Shown here: positions 1 to 6,885 of the stretch, in pieces
How the letters are laid out: each line of letters opens with the position of its first letter
Position numbering within the stretch: the stretch's first letter is position 1
Virus record (IMG/VR): IMGVR_UViG_3300025070_000108
Location: 1 to 36,411 of that record
Reading direction: 5' to 3' (one strand)
Length of the DNA stretch: 36,411 bases
Source: a virus
Notes under the pieces: generated by a model
Database searches by the model: none
Seen by the model: the letters and a program-made list of their open reading frames with translations, nothing else
What the model was told of the DNA's origin: nothing
Translations under genes and position numbers: made by a program

Positions 1-9
1 TGTTATACT
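1..9 (+). promoter_or_regulatory. possible extended -10 element
   Basis: The first nine bases, TGTTATACT, match the extended -10 pattern TGnTATAnT. The same pattern recurs at 751-759 and 8456-8464. Any -35 element lies outside the window. The match sits inside a possible upstream coding tail and the genome is AT-rich, so chance is a real alternative. Confidence 0.25.
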
Positions 10-67
10 ATCTGAAGAATCTTTTAATGTAGTTAATGGACATGGAGATATAAATCATGAAGACTAG
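2..67 (+). CDS. 3' end of an upstream gene (partial)
   Basis: Frame 2 is open from the window edge to a TAG at 65-67 and reads as a plausible acidic protein tail ending GHGDINHED. It overlaps the start of the next gene by 11 bases, which fits the tight packing seen elsewhere. Only about 21 codons are visible, so the product cannot be named, and a chance open frame is possible. Confidence 0.45.
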   Translation, partial: VILSEESFNVVNGHGDINHED

Positions 68-326
68 AATACATATTAACCAACACGTTATTAAATCTAA
101 TCACAAGAATGATAGAAGAGACCCAGTAATTACTGTTAAGACTTATAATAGTAATACATATGCTCACGAAGTAAAGATACTAGGTGAGAGTAAAGTTATA
201 TACAGTCCTGATAAGCCTTTGTCTTGTGGTGCTAAGGTCTGGATAGAAACAGATGCAGAAGTAGTTGTACTGCCCAGGTCAGCAGTAGGTAAAAATGATA
301 ATAAAATAAAGGAGAATAACAAATGA
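57..326 (+). CDS. conserved small phage protein of unknown function
   Basis: An 89-aa protein with a basic start (MKTRIHINQHVIKSN) and a central PDKPLSCGAKVWIETDAEVVV segment. From memory, this N-terminus and the PDKPLSCGA segment recur in small uncharacterised proteins of marine phages and cyanophages; I know of no function. It is predicted soluble and mostly beta in the second half, with no recognisable catalytic motif. GGAGA lies just upstream of the ATG. The stop overlaps the next start (ATGA at 323-326), so the two are probably translationally coupled. Confidence 0.75.
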   Translation: MKTRIHINQHVIKSNHKNDRRDPVITVKTYNSNTYAHEVKILGESKVIYSPDKPLSCGAKVWIETDAEVVVLPRSAVGKNDNKIKENNK

Positions 327-580
327 GTAAGTATACATATGGCTTTGAAGAATGGTCACAAGATACACGAAGTTATACTATTAAAAGTAATAGAAAATTA
401 ACAAGAGAAGAAATAAGTTTTGTAGTTTCTGAAGCAGATGTAAATTATTCTGAAGAAGGAACAACACATAAGATTCCATTATATGATAGTCTTGTTGTAT
501 TAGTTGAATATCATGGTAATGAATGGGGTAATTCAGATTGTGAGATAACATATGGAGGAGGAGATTTAAAAGATGGATAA
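323..580 (+). CDS. hypothetical acidic early protein
   Basis: An 85-aa acidic protein with alternating charged and aromatic residues, ending in a glycine-rich tail (YGGGDLKDG). No known domain is recognised. It overlaps its upstream neighbour in an ATGA arrangement and is preceded by GGAGAA at 311-316, so the start is well supported. The following small membrane protein begins inside its last codons. Its position among small leftmost genes suggests an early host-interaction role, but nothing in the sequence shows that. Confidence 0.65.
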   Translation: MSKYTYGFEEWSQDTRSYTIKSNRKLTREEISFVVSEADVNYSEEGTTHKIPLYDSLVVLVEYHGNEWGNSDCEITYGGGDLKDG

Positions 581-722
581 AGAAACTGAACGTAAACGTA
601 GAATGAAACGTACTGGTCACTGGTTCGCACCAGCAGAAAAAGATAAGACACTCTGGTTAAACTATATCTTTCCAATTGTATTAGTTATATCATTGATATG
701 CTTAATACTAGTACGTAATTAA
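573..722 (+). CDS. small single-span membrane protein
   Basis: A 49-aa protein with a basic, soluble N-terminus (MDKETERKRRMKRTGHW) and one clear C-terminal transmembrane helix of about 17 residues (YIFPIVLVISLICLILV) before a short RN tail. The positive-inside rule suggests the N-terminus faces the cytoplasm. A very strong GGAGGAGGAG-type ribosome binding site at 555-564 precedes the ATG, and the start overlaps the previous stop. The function is unknown; inner-membrane targeting of a host process is one possibility. Confidence 0.6.
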   Translation: MDKETERKRRMKRTGHWFAPAEKDKTLWLNYIFPIVLVISLICLILVRN

Positions 723-750
723 AATAATTATTTTATATTATTAATATATA

Positions 751-759
751 TGCTATACT
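751..759 (+). promoter_or_regulatory. extended -10 promoter element
   Basis: TGCTATACT matches TGnTATAnT and lies 28 bases before the ATG at 788, in the only clear intergenic gap among the early genes (723-787). No good TTGACA is visible 16-18 bases upstream, as is common for extended -10 promoters. It probably drives the small genes from 788 and may read into the primase-helicase. Confidence 0.5.
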
Positions 760-787
760 TAAATAGCATTACTACAGGAGAATAATA

Positions 788-982
788 ATGAATGTTAAAG
801 ATGCTTATGTTATAGCTCACGCTAGTCCTTTTGAAGATGAGTTACCTGACTATTTAGTAGATGATTTTCAAATGCCAATGAAGTTTAAATCTATTGAAGA
901 AGCTACTTCTTTTATATTAAGTATAGCACCAATAGATTTTGATTTAAATTCTAGCTCAATTAAAATATATAGGATACATTAA
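788..982 (+). CDS. hypothetical small acidic protein
   Basis: A 64-aa acidic protein (MNVKDAYVIAHASPFEDELP...), probably a small alpha/beta fold. No family is recognised. It has a good AGGAGAAT ribosome binding site (776-783) and follows a likely extended -10 promoter, making it the first gene of a new transcript. One base separates its stop from the next start. Confidence 0.6.
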   Translation: MNVKDAYVIAHASPFEDELPDYLVDDFQMPMKFKSIEEATSFILSIAPIDFDLNSSSIKIYRIH

Positions 983-983
983 T

Positions 984-1172
984 ATGACACAGCAAAGAGA
1001 AGACTTATATAAAAAGAATATTAAAGACTTACAAGAACAACTGAGCAGAGCTCATATAAGAATAAAAGTATTAACAGAAGAACTACATTACTTACGTAGA
1101 AAAATAAACCCAGAAGCCACGTTTTCTGGTGGTATTAGCTGGGCAGAAAAGGATATAAAACATGATGACTAA
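984..1172 (+). CDS. hypothetical coiled-coil protein
   Basis: A 62-aa protein whose first 40 residues form a heptad-like charged helix (DLYKKNIKDLQEQLSRAHIR and following), predicted to be a coiled coil. A short tail contains FSGGISW. An AGGA motif precedes the ATG. It overlaps the next gene by 11 bases. No function can be assigned; small coiled-coil proteins in early regions often bind host factors, but that is only an analogy. Confidence 0.6.
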   Translation: MTQQREDLYKKNIKDLQEQLSRAHIRIKVLTEELHYLRRKINPEATFSGGISWAEKDIKHDD

Positions 1173-1389
1173 TACGAATGAACAGTGCTCATTAACTCCA
1201 GAAGAACATTGGAACTTACATCAAGGAGTTTGGAAAACTATGGGATGTGATATGGTATTGTATTCTAAATTTTCTAAAAATAAATATTCTTATGTTGACA
1301 AGAATAATAAATATAAATATACTTATTATACTAAAGATAAGAGAATAGAAAGAGTAAGGTGGATACATGAGCACAAATCTCTGGGATAA
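1162..1389 (+). CDS. hypothetical basic, tyrosine-rich protein
   Basis: A 75-aa protein with an acidic N-terminus and a strikingly lysine/tyrosine-rich middle (KNKYSYVDKNNKYKYTYYTK). Two adjacent ATG codons at 1162 and 1165 follow an AAGGA motif; either could be the start. It overlaps both neighbours. The low-complexity middle is encoded by very AT-rich DNA that also contains a consensus-like promoter (1295-1323), so part of that composition may reflect the promoter rather than protein function. No family is recognised. Confidence 0.55.
   Translation: MMTNTNEQCSLTPEEHWNLHQGVWKTMGCDMVLYSKFSKNKYSYVDKNNKYKYTYYTKDKRIERVRWIHEHKSLG
1295..1323 (+). promoter_or_regulatory. sigma-70-like promoter upstream of primase-helicase
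   Basis: A perfect TTGACA (1295-1300) is separated by 17 bases from TATACT (1318-1323). It lies inside the preceding small gene, with predicted start of transcription near 1330, and would drive the 62-aa gene at 1367 and the primase-helicase operon. Confidence 0.6.
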
Positions 1390-1555
1390 AGAAAGAAATA
1401 GAATGTTCTGGACTTTTGTTAAAGAGTATCAAGAAGAAGGTTATACTAAACAAGAAGCTAAGAAGTTAGCTAAGAAAGAAGTTAATGAAGTTATGGAAGA
1501 TAAAACTAGTTTTGTTAACGAACTATATAGAACTGTATTGGATAATAATGATTAG
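1367..1555 (+). CDS. hypothetical helical protein
   Basis: A 62-aa highly charged protein, predicted almost entirely alpha-helical (TKQEAKKLAKKEVNEVMEDK). AAGGTGGA precedes the ATG. It overlaps the upstream gene by 23 bases and ends 13 bases before the primase-helicase, so it is probably co-transcribed with it. The C-terminal segment NELYRTVLDNND could be a short interaction helix. No known family is recognised. Confidence 0.6.
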   Translation: MSTNLWDKERNRMFWTFVKEYQEEGYTKQEAKKLAKKEVNEVMEDKTSFVNELYRTVLDNND

Positions 1556-1568
1556 GAGATAAAATAAA

Positions 1569-1592
1569 ATGAACGATAAAATGAACGATAAA
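1569..1592 (+). repeat. 12-bp tandem repeat at primase-helicase start
   Basis: ATGAACGATAAA occurs twice in direct succession and encodes MNDKMNDK, giving the gene two possible start codons 12 bases apart. It looks like a recent slippage duplication. Confidence 0.85.
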
Positions 1593-3236
1593 GTAATTAA
1601 ACAAGGAGCATGTAGTAACTGTAGTTCAAGTGATGCAAATACATTATATGAAGATGGACACTGGTACTGCTTTTCATGTAACACTTATACACCACCAGAA
1701 AGGAAACAAATGAACAATAATAATAATATAACACCTGCACCTATAAGAGGTGTAGTTAAAACTAATTTTACAGAAGGACATACTGAAGCACTACATGATA
1801 GAAGAATAAATAAAGAAACCTGTAGTAAGTTTAATGTTGCTGTACGTAAAGACAATGACAATAATATTACACAACATATATATAAATACTATGATAGTAA
1901 TAATTCACATGTAGCATCTAAGGTACGTAACACTAAAGAGAAAGAGTTCTGGGCTGAAGGTTCTATATCTACAGCAGGTCTCTTCGGACAAAACTTATTT
2001 GCAGCAAGAGGTAAGTTTGTTACTATCACTGAAGGTGAAATAGATTGTATGTCTGCTTATCAAATGATGGGTGCTAAGTGGGCTTGTGTTTCTGTTAAGA
2101 CAGGAGCAGCAGGTGCAGTAAGAGATTGTAAAGCATCTTATGAATACTTAAATAAGTTTGAAACAATTATAATTTGTTTTGATAATGACGAACCAGGTAA
2201 AGCAGCAGCATCTAAAGTAGCTCAACTCTTTGAACCTAATAAGTGTAAGATTATGCGTTTAGATTACAAAGATGCTAATGAGTATGCACAAAGAGGAGAA
2301 AGTAAAAAGTTCTTAGATGCATGGTGGGATGCAGATGTATATACACCAGCAGGTATTATTAATCTTAAATCATTACAAAGTTCTTTATATGAAGAACAAA
2401 AGAATGATACATGTTTGTATCCTTGGCAAGCTCTTAATGATAAGACTTATGGTATGAGAACAGGTGAGTTAGTTACTTTTACTGCAGGTGCAGGAATGGG
2501 TAAGTCATCAGTAACAAGAGAACTAATGCATCATATACTTACTGCTACTAATTCTAATATAGGTGTCTTAGCATTAGAAGAAAACATTAAGAAAACTGCA
2601 TTTAATATTATGTCTGTTGAAGCAGGTGCTAGATTATATATTAAAGAAATTAGAGACCAACATACAAGAGAACAATTAAAAAAGTGGGAAGATGCTACTA
2701 TAGGAACTGGTAGGTTCTATGCCTTTGACCACTTTGGTTCTATACATAATGATGAAATACTAAATCGTGTACAATACATGGCTAAAGCTTTAGATTGTAA
2801 ATGGATTATCTTAGACCATCTATCTATTTTAGTTAGTGGACAAGAGGGAGATGATGAAAGAAAGTCTATTGATATTCTTATGACTAAGTTAAGAAGTTTA
2901 GTTGAACAGACAGGTGTAGGTTTATTATTAGTATCACATTTAAGAAGACCAACAGGTGATACAGGTCACGAAAATGGTAGAGAAGTTACACTGTCACATC
3001 TTAGAGGTTCAGCTTCTATTGCACATCTTAGTGATTGTGTTATTGCTCTTGAACGTAATCAACAAGCACATGATTCTATGACAGCTAATACAACTATGCT
3101 TCGTATCTTAAAGAATAGATATACAGGTGATACAGGAGCAGCAGGTAATTTACTTTATGATAGAGCAACAGGTAGATTAAAAGAGCTTAAAGATAATAAG
3201 CTTGACGATACTAATCAATTTGATGTAGGAGATTAA
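1569..3236 (+). CDS. DNA primase-helicase (T7 gp4-like)
   Basis: A bifunctional replisome protein that makes RNA primers and unwinds DNA 5' to 3' ahead of the phage polymerase. Visible in order: an N-terminal zinc ribbon (C15-x2-C18 and C34-x2-C37), a TOPRIM primase core (ITEGEID around E155, then IICFDNDEPG), and a RecA-like DnaB-type helicase with Walker A GAGMGKS (307-313), LALEE, Walker B WIILDH with D416, and a VSHLRRP motif. The length of 555 aa is close to T7 gp4 (566 aa). Two in-frame ATGs (1569 and 1581) lie in a tandem 12-base repeat; an AGGAGAT site upstream favours the first. The next gene starts one base after the stop. Confidence 0.97.
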   Translation: MNDKMNDKVIKQGACSNCSSSDANTLYEDGHWYCFSCNTYTPPERKQMNNNNNITPAPIRGVVKTNFTEGHTEALHDRRINKETCSKFNVAVRKDNDNNITQHIYKYYDSNNSHVASKVRNTKEKEFWAEGSISTAGLFGQNLFAARGKFVTITEGEIDCMSAYQMMGAKWACVSVKTGAAGAVRDCKASYEYLNKFETIIICFDNDEPGKAAASKVAQLFEPNKCKIMRLDYKDANEYAQRGESKKFLDAWWDADVYTPAGIINLKSLQSSLYEEQKNDTCLYPWQALNDKTYGMRTGELVTFTAGAGMGKSSVTRELMHHILTATNSNIGVLALEENIKKTAFNIMSVEAGARLYIKEIRDQHTREQLKKWEDATIGTGRFYAFDHFGSIHNDEILNRVQYMAKALDCKWIILDHLSILVSGQEGDDERKSIDILMTKLRSLVEQTGVGLLLVSHLRRPTGDTGHENGREVTLSHLRGSASIAHLSDCVIALERNQQAHDSMTANTTMLRILKNRYTGDTGAAGNLLYDRATGRLKELKDNKLDDTNQFDVGD

Positions 3237-3237
3237 A

Positions 3238-4083
3238 ATGAATGTCTTATCTTTGTTTGATGGAATGTCTTGTGGACAATTAGCTCTTAATAAAGCTAAT
3301 ATAAAATACAATAATTATTTTACAGCCGAAATAGATAAGTTTTGTATTCAAGTAACTAAATTAAATTATCCTGATACAATTAATTTAGGTGATGTTTCTC
3401 ATATAGATTTCAGTGCAAATTTTCCTTTTTTTGATTTATTATTAGGTGGTTCTCCTTGTCAAGGCTTTTCTAATGCAGGTAAAAAATTAGGATTTAAAGA
3501 TAAAAGAAGTCAATACTTTTTTGATTATGTTAAAATTAAAAATAAATTAAAACCAAGTTGGTTTTTATATGAGAATGTTAAGATGAAAAAAGAATATGAA
3601 AATATTATATCTAAAGAATTAGGTGTTAAACCAATAGAAGTTAATAGTAATTTAGTATCAGCACAAAATAGAAAAAGATTATATTGGACTAATATATCTT
3701 TTAAAATACCTAAAGATAAAAATATTTTATATAAAGATATAAAAGAAAAAAATGTAAATGATAAATATTATTATTCTAATAAGATGTTAGATTGGATTCA
3801 TAGACATAGTAAAAGAAAAAATAAAAAATTAAGAATACAAAAAGATAATGAGAAAGTTCAGATGATAGAAGGTTCACATGGAAAAGGTTGTAGTTCTCAA
3901 AGATTTTTTGGAATACCAGATAAAAAAGGATTAAGATATATTACACCATTAGAATGTGAACGAGCACAAACAGTTCCTGATTTTTATACAGCAAGTGTTA
4001 GTAAAACTCAACGATATAAAATGTTAGGAAATGGGTGGACAATAAATGTAATTGCACATATACTTAAAAATATAAATAAATAA
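3238..4083 (+). CDS. C5-cytosine DNA methyltransferase
   Basis: Transfers a methyl group from S-adenosylmethionine to C5 of cytosine in DNA. It shows the standard motif order: I (LSLFDGMSCG at the N-terminus), IV with the catalytic cysteine in GGSPCQGFS (C74), VI ENV (E112), VIII QNRKR (143-147), then a short target-recognition region and IX-X (TPLECERAQTVPD, MLGNGWT). At 281 aa it is compact, and the C-terminal layout resembles the phage and DNMT3-like branch rather than large restriction-system enzymes. No cognate restriction gene is beside it, so protection from host restriction or control of phage DNA is more likely. It sits between primase-helicase and polymerase and is visibly more AT-rich than its neighbours. 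The target sequence cannot be read from the gene. Confidence 0.93.
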   Translation: MNVLSLFDGMSCGQLALNKANIKYNNYFTAEIDKFCIQVTKLNYPDTINLGDVSHIDFSANFPFFDLLLGGSPCQGFSNAGKKLGFKDKRSQYFFDYVKIKNKLKPSWFLYENVKMKKEYENIISKELGVKPIEVNSNLVSAQNRKRLYWTNISFKIPKDKNILYKDIKEKNVNDKYYYSNKMLDWIHRHSKRKNKKLRIQKDNEKVQMIEGSHGKGCSSQRFFGIPDKKGLRYITPLECERAQTVPDFYTASVSKTQRYKMLGNGWTINVIAHILKNINK

Positions 4084-4095
4084 AGAGAAAATAAA

Positions 4096-4251
4096 ATGAA
4101 ATATATTATTCCAGAAGAACCTAGTGAAAATCCAGATAGAATAAAAATGTGGAAACACTATTGTAATGTTGAAGATAGTTTAATGGAAATAGGTGAAGGA
4201 GAACCTTGTAACTGGTGTGGAAAGGAGGAGAAAGATGGCAGCTATAGTTGA
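4096..4251 (+). CDS. small protein with a CxxC zinc knuckle
   Basis: A 51-aa open frame (MKYIIPEEPSENPDR...) with EPCNWCGKEE near its C-terminus, half of a zinc ribbon. It fills the gap between methyltransferase and polymerase and overlaps the polymerase start by 17 bases; its last codons contain the polymerase ribosome binding site, suggesting translational coupling. Only GAGAAA precedes the ATG. Protein-like composition supports it, but no function is known. Confidence 0.55.
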   Translation: MKYIIPEEPSENPDRIKMWKHYCNVEDSLMEIGEGEPCNWCGKEEKDGSYS

Positions 4252-5872
4252 TATAGAAACAAATGGTTTTAAGAATGAAGCTACTCAAATACATTGTATT
4301 GTAGCTAAGTGTCCTAAGACTAATACGATTAAACATTGGGTACAAGAAGAATGTAAAGACTTTAAAGATTGGAGTAAGAACATTGATACATTTATAATGC
4401 ATAATGGTTTATCTTTTGATGCACCTTTATTAAATAAATTTACTGGTTCGTCTATTGAATCTAATCAGATAAGAGATACTCTAATAGAATCACAACTCTT
4501 TAATCCTATAAGAGAAGAAGGACATGGACTAAATGCATGGGGAAAGAAGTTAAGATTTGAAAAAGGAGATATGGATTCTTTTGATACGTATTCTCCTGAT
4601 ATGCTTACGTACTGCACACAGGATGTAAACTTAACTCATAAAGTAATGAATGAATTAGATAAAGAGAAAAGTAAATTTTCTAATGAATCTATAGAACTAG
4701 AAAAAAAAGTTAGAGTTATTATAGATAAGCAAGAAGAGAATGGATTTACTTTAGATTTAAGAAAAGCAACTACACTTAAAGCATCCTTAGAAGATGAAGC
4801 TAATAGTTTATCTAATGAAGCTACAGAAATATTTCCACCTACAGAAGTTCAACTTAAAACTAAAGTTAAATATATACCTTTTAATATTGGTAGTAGAAAA
4901 CAAATAGCTGAACGTTTAATAGAAAAAGGATGGAAACCTAAACTTAAAACTGATAAAGGTAATGTAATAGTAAATGAAGAAGTATTAAATAATATTGATA
5001 TGAAAGAAGCTAAAATGTTTTCAAGATATTTACTACTACAAAAAAGAGTGTCACAAATTAAATCCTGGATAGAGTTATGTGGAGATGATAACAAAGTACA
5101 TGGTAGAGTAATGACATTAAAAACTGTTACAGGACGTATGGCACACAATTCTCCGAACCTTGCTCAAGTACCTGCTACCTATTCTCCTTATGGTAAAGAA
5201 TGTAGAGATTGTTGGACAGTATCTGACTCTTCTAAGTATACATTGGTAGGTACTGATGCGAGTGGTTTAGAATTAAGATGTCTAGCACATTATATGAATG
5301 ATGCTAAATTTACTAATGAGTTGTTAACAGGTGACATACATACAGCTAATATGAAGATGGCAGGTTTAACTAATAGAGACCAAGCTAAAACATTTATATA
5401 TGCTTTTTTATATGGAGCAGGTGCAGCTAAAATAGGTAAAGTTGTAGATGCAGGTGCTAAACAAGGACAAATATTAGTTAACAGATTCTTAACTAATATG
5501 CCTGCTCTTGCAGCATTACGTGATAATGTACAAGAAGCTTCTATAAAAGGAGTTATTAAAGGATTAGATGGTAGAGTCTTTCAAATACGTAGTCCTCATA
5601 GTGCTTTAAATACTTTACTACAAGGAGCAGGTGCTATTGTTTGTAAACAATGGTTAGTATGTATGATGGATATGATTACTGCTTCTGGTATTGATGCTCA
5701 CTTAGTAGCATCTGTTCATGATGAATATCAATTTGAAGTTAATCATAAAGATGTACAAAAGTTTGGACAGATAAGTAAAGAATCTATTAAACAAACAGAA
5801 CAAATATTAAAACTTAATTGTCCTTTAGATAGTGAGTGGAAGGCAGGATTAACATGGGCAGCAACACATTAA
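4235..5872 (+). CDS. A-family DNA polymerase with 3'-5' exonuclease (T7-like)
   Basis: The replicative polymerase. The proofreading exonuclease domain shows the metal-binding D6-x-E8 (IVDIETNGF), a HNGLSFDAPLL motif and YCTQDVNLTHK. The polymerase domain shows motif A DASGLELR (D341), motif B RDQAKTFIYAFLYGAG (from R381) and motif C HDE (495-497). ATG 4235 is the likely start because AGGAGG lies 6 bases upstream at 4223-4228; the frame extends back to a GTG at 4193 but that start lacks support. At 545 aa it is well short of T7 polymerase (704 aa), so the thioredoxin-binding insertion of T7 is probably absent. It overlaps the next gene by 19 bases. Confidence 0.96.
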   Translation: MAAIVDIETNGFKNEATQIHCIVAKCPKTNTIKHWVQEECKDFKDWSKNIDTFIMHNGLSFDAPLLNKFTGSSIESNQIRDTLIESQLFNPIREEGHGLNAWGKKLRFEKGDMDSFDTYSPDMLTYCTQDVNLTHKVMNELDKEKSKFSNESIELEKKVRVIIDKQEENGFTLDLRKATTLKASLEDEANSLSNEATEIFPPTEVQLKTKVKYIPFNIGSRKQIAERLIEKGWKPKLKTDKGNVIVNEEVLNNIDMKEAKMFSRYLLLQKRVSQIKSWIELCGDDNKVHGRVMTLKTVTGRMAHNSPNLAQVPATYSPYGKECRDCWTVSDSSKYTLVGTDASGLELRCLAHYMNDAKFTNELLTGDIHTANMKMAGLTNRDQAKTFIYAFLYGAGAAKIGKVVDAGAKQGQILVNRFLTNMPALAALRDNVQEASIKGVIKGLDGRVFQIRSPHSALNTLLQGAGAIVCKQWLVCMMDMITASGIDAHLVASVHDEYQFEVNHKDVQKFGQISKESIKQTEQILKLNCPLDSEWKAGLTWAATH

Positions 5873-6279
5873 AACCAAAGATACAAGATAGAAAGAAATT
5901 TGATTTAGACTTAAAGTATGGTCTAGTTAAAGAGAAGATTGTAGCAGACATGTTACAAGATAAGAAGATAGAAGTGAAATCAGAAAGAGGTATGTGGTTA
6001 AAGACAGGTAACATAGCAATAGAATATGAAAGCTATGGTAAACCTAGTGGTATAGCAGCTACTGAATCAGACTATTGGTTTCATAATCTATGTATAAATG
6101 AAGACGTATATGCAACATTAGTTTTTAAAACTGATATGCTTAGACGTATTGTAGAACAAACAACTAATAAGAAAACAGTATCTGGTGGAGACCATAATGC
6201 AAGTAAAATGTATCTAATGAATATCCAGAATATTTTTTCTTCAGATATTATTAAAAAAAGTATTGACAATAATAATTAA
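5854..6279 (+). CDS. PD-(D/E)XK nuclease-like phage protein
   Basis: A 141-aa protein with IEVKSE followed by TGNIAIEYESYGKPSGIA and DYWFH. This resembles compact nuclease folds (E-x-K plus a later glutamate) that I recall next to replication genes in other marine phages. A nuclease or resolvase role in recombination or replication is inferred; a complete catalytic set was not proven. The ATG at 5854 lies inside the polymerase 3' end. An upstream in-frame GTG at 5836 is possible but less likely. Its last codons contain the -35 element of the ssb promoter. Confidence 0.65.
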   Translation: MGSNTLKPKIQDRKKFDLDLKYGLVKEKIVADMLQDKKIEVKSERGMWLKTGNIAIEYESYGKPSGIAATESDYWFHNLCINEDVYATLVFKTDMLRRIVEQTTNKKTVSGGDHNASKMYLMNIQNIFSSDIIKKSIDNNN

Positions 6280-6290
6280 ATATATAATAA
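6263..6290 (+). promoter_or_regulatory. probable ssb promoter
   Basis: A perfect TTGACA at 6263-6268 lies in an extremely AT-rich stretch. The best -10 candidates are TATAAT at 6283-6288 (14-base spacer, short) and TAATAA at 6285-6290 (16-base spacer). The 78-base gap before ssb and the terminator after it suggest that ssb has its own abundant transcript. Confidence 0.5.
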
Positions 6291-6308
6291 TAAATTTATT
6301 AATAACAA

Positions 6309-6330
6309 AAGGTACATGATTATGTATCTT
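6309..6330 (+). promoter_or_regulatory. hairpin in ssb leader
   Basis: AAGGTACAT and ATGTATCTT form a 9-bp stem (one G-U pair) around a GATT loop, 27 bases before the ssb ATG. It has no U-tract, so it is not a terminator; it may stabilise the mRNA or be a processing site. The ribosome binding site AAAGGAG lies downstream and stays free. Confidence 0.45.
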
Positions 6331-6357
6331 ATAACAGTAAAAAGGAGTTAATTAAAT

Positions 6358-6825
6358 ATGACAGTTATAACAGGAAAAGCTTATTGGGCATCCATTACAT
6401 CACCTAATACAACATTTGATGCAGATGGTGTGTGGACTCTTGATGTTTGTAACTTAGATAAAAAGAACATTGAAATGGTTAAAGCTGATGGACTTACTAT
6501 TAAGAACAAAGGTGATGACCGAGGAGATTTTGTAACAGTAAAAAGAAAAGTGAAAAGAAAAGATGGTAATGAGAATGCTGCACCTATTGTAGTAGATGCT
6601 CAAAAGAGACCTCTTATCAATACACTAATAGGAAATGGTTCCTTAGTTAATGTACTATACTCTACATACGATTGGGAGTTTAAAGGTAGAAAAGGTACAT
6701 CAGCTGATTTAAAATCAGTACAAGTAACAGACCTTGTACCTTATGATTCAGGACCACAAGAAGATTTTGATGTAGTTAAAGATGGATATACATCAAATGA
6801 AGATACTTCTGCAGCTTTTGCATAA
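6358..6825 (+). CDS. ssb: single-stranded DNA-binding protein
   Basis: A 155-aa protein that coats single-stranded DNA at the fork. It begins with a beta-rich OB-fold-like region (VITGKAYWASITSPN, WTLDVCNLD), a basic stretch (VKRKVKRKDG) and a second beta region (GSLVNVLYSTYDWEFKG). It ends in an acidic tail (PQEDFDVVKDGYTSNED) finishing AAFA, the layout of T7 gp2.5-type SSBs, whose acidic tails contact polymerase and helicase. The position between polymerase and exonuclease supports the call. It has a strong AAAGGAG site and is bracketed by its own promoter and terminator, fitting a protein needed in large amounts. Confidence 0.85.
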   Translation: MTVITGKAYWASITSPNTTFDADGVWTLDVCNLDKKNIEMVKADGLTIKNKGDDRGDFVTVKRKVKRKDGNENAAPIVVDAQKRPLINTLIGNGSLVNVLYSTYDWEFKGRKGTSADLKSVQVTDLVPYDSGPQEDFDVVKDGYTSNEDTSAAFA

Positions 6826-6843
6826 TTCCTAACTGAAGGGATA

Positions 6844-6881
6844 GGGAGTAGTTTTAGTTCATTTTACTACTCCCTTTTTTT
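6844..6881 (+). terminator. Rho-independent terminator after ssb
   Basis: A perfect 9-bp stem, GGGAGTAGT (6844-6852) with ACTACTCCC (6866-6874), around a 13-base loop, is followed by seven T residues (6875-6881). The exonuclease ATG starts only five bases later. Confidence 0.92.
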
Positions 6882-6885
6882 ACAC

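Noticed and set aside
4193-4234. GTG-initiated N-terminal extension of DNA polymerase
   Set aside because: The frame is open upstream, but AGGAGG is positioned for the ATG at 4235, the exonuclease motif IVDIET begins a few residues after that ATG as in relatives, and the upstream bases encode another small gene.
4121-4402. 93-aa open frame on the - strand opposite the polymerase start
   Set aside because: It is antisense to the well-supported polymerase and small zinc-knuckle gene, has low-complexity phenylalanine/tyrosine-rich composition, and no ribosome binding site. It is a shadow of the AT-rich coding strand.
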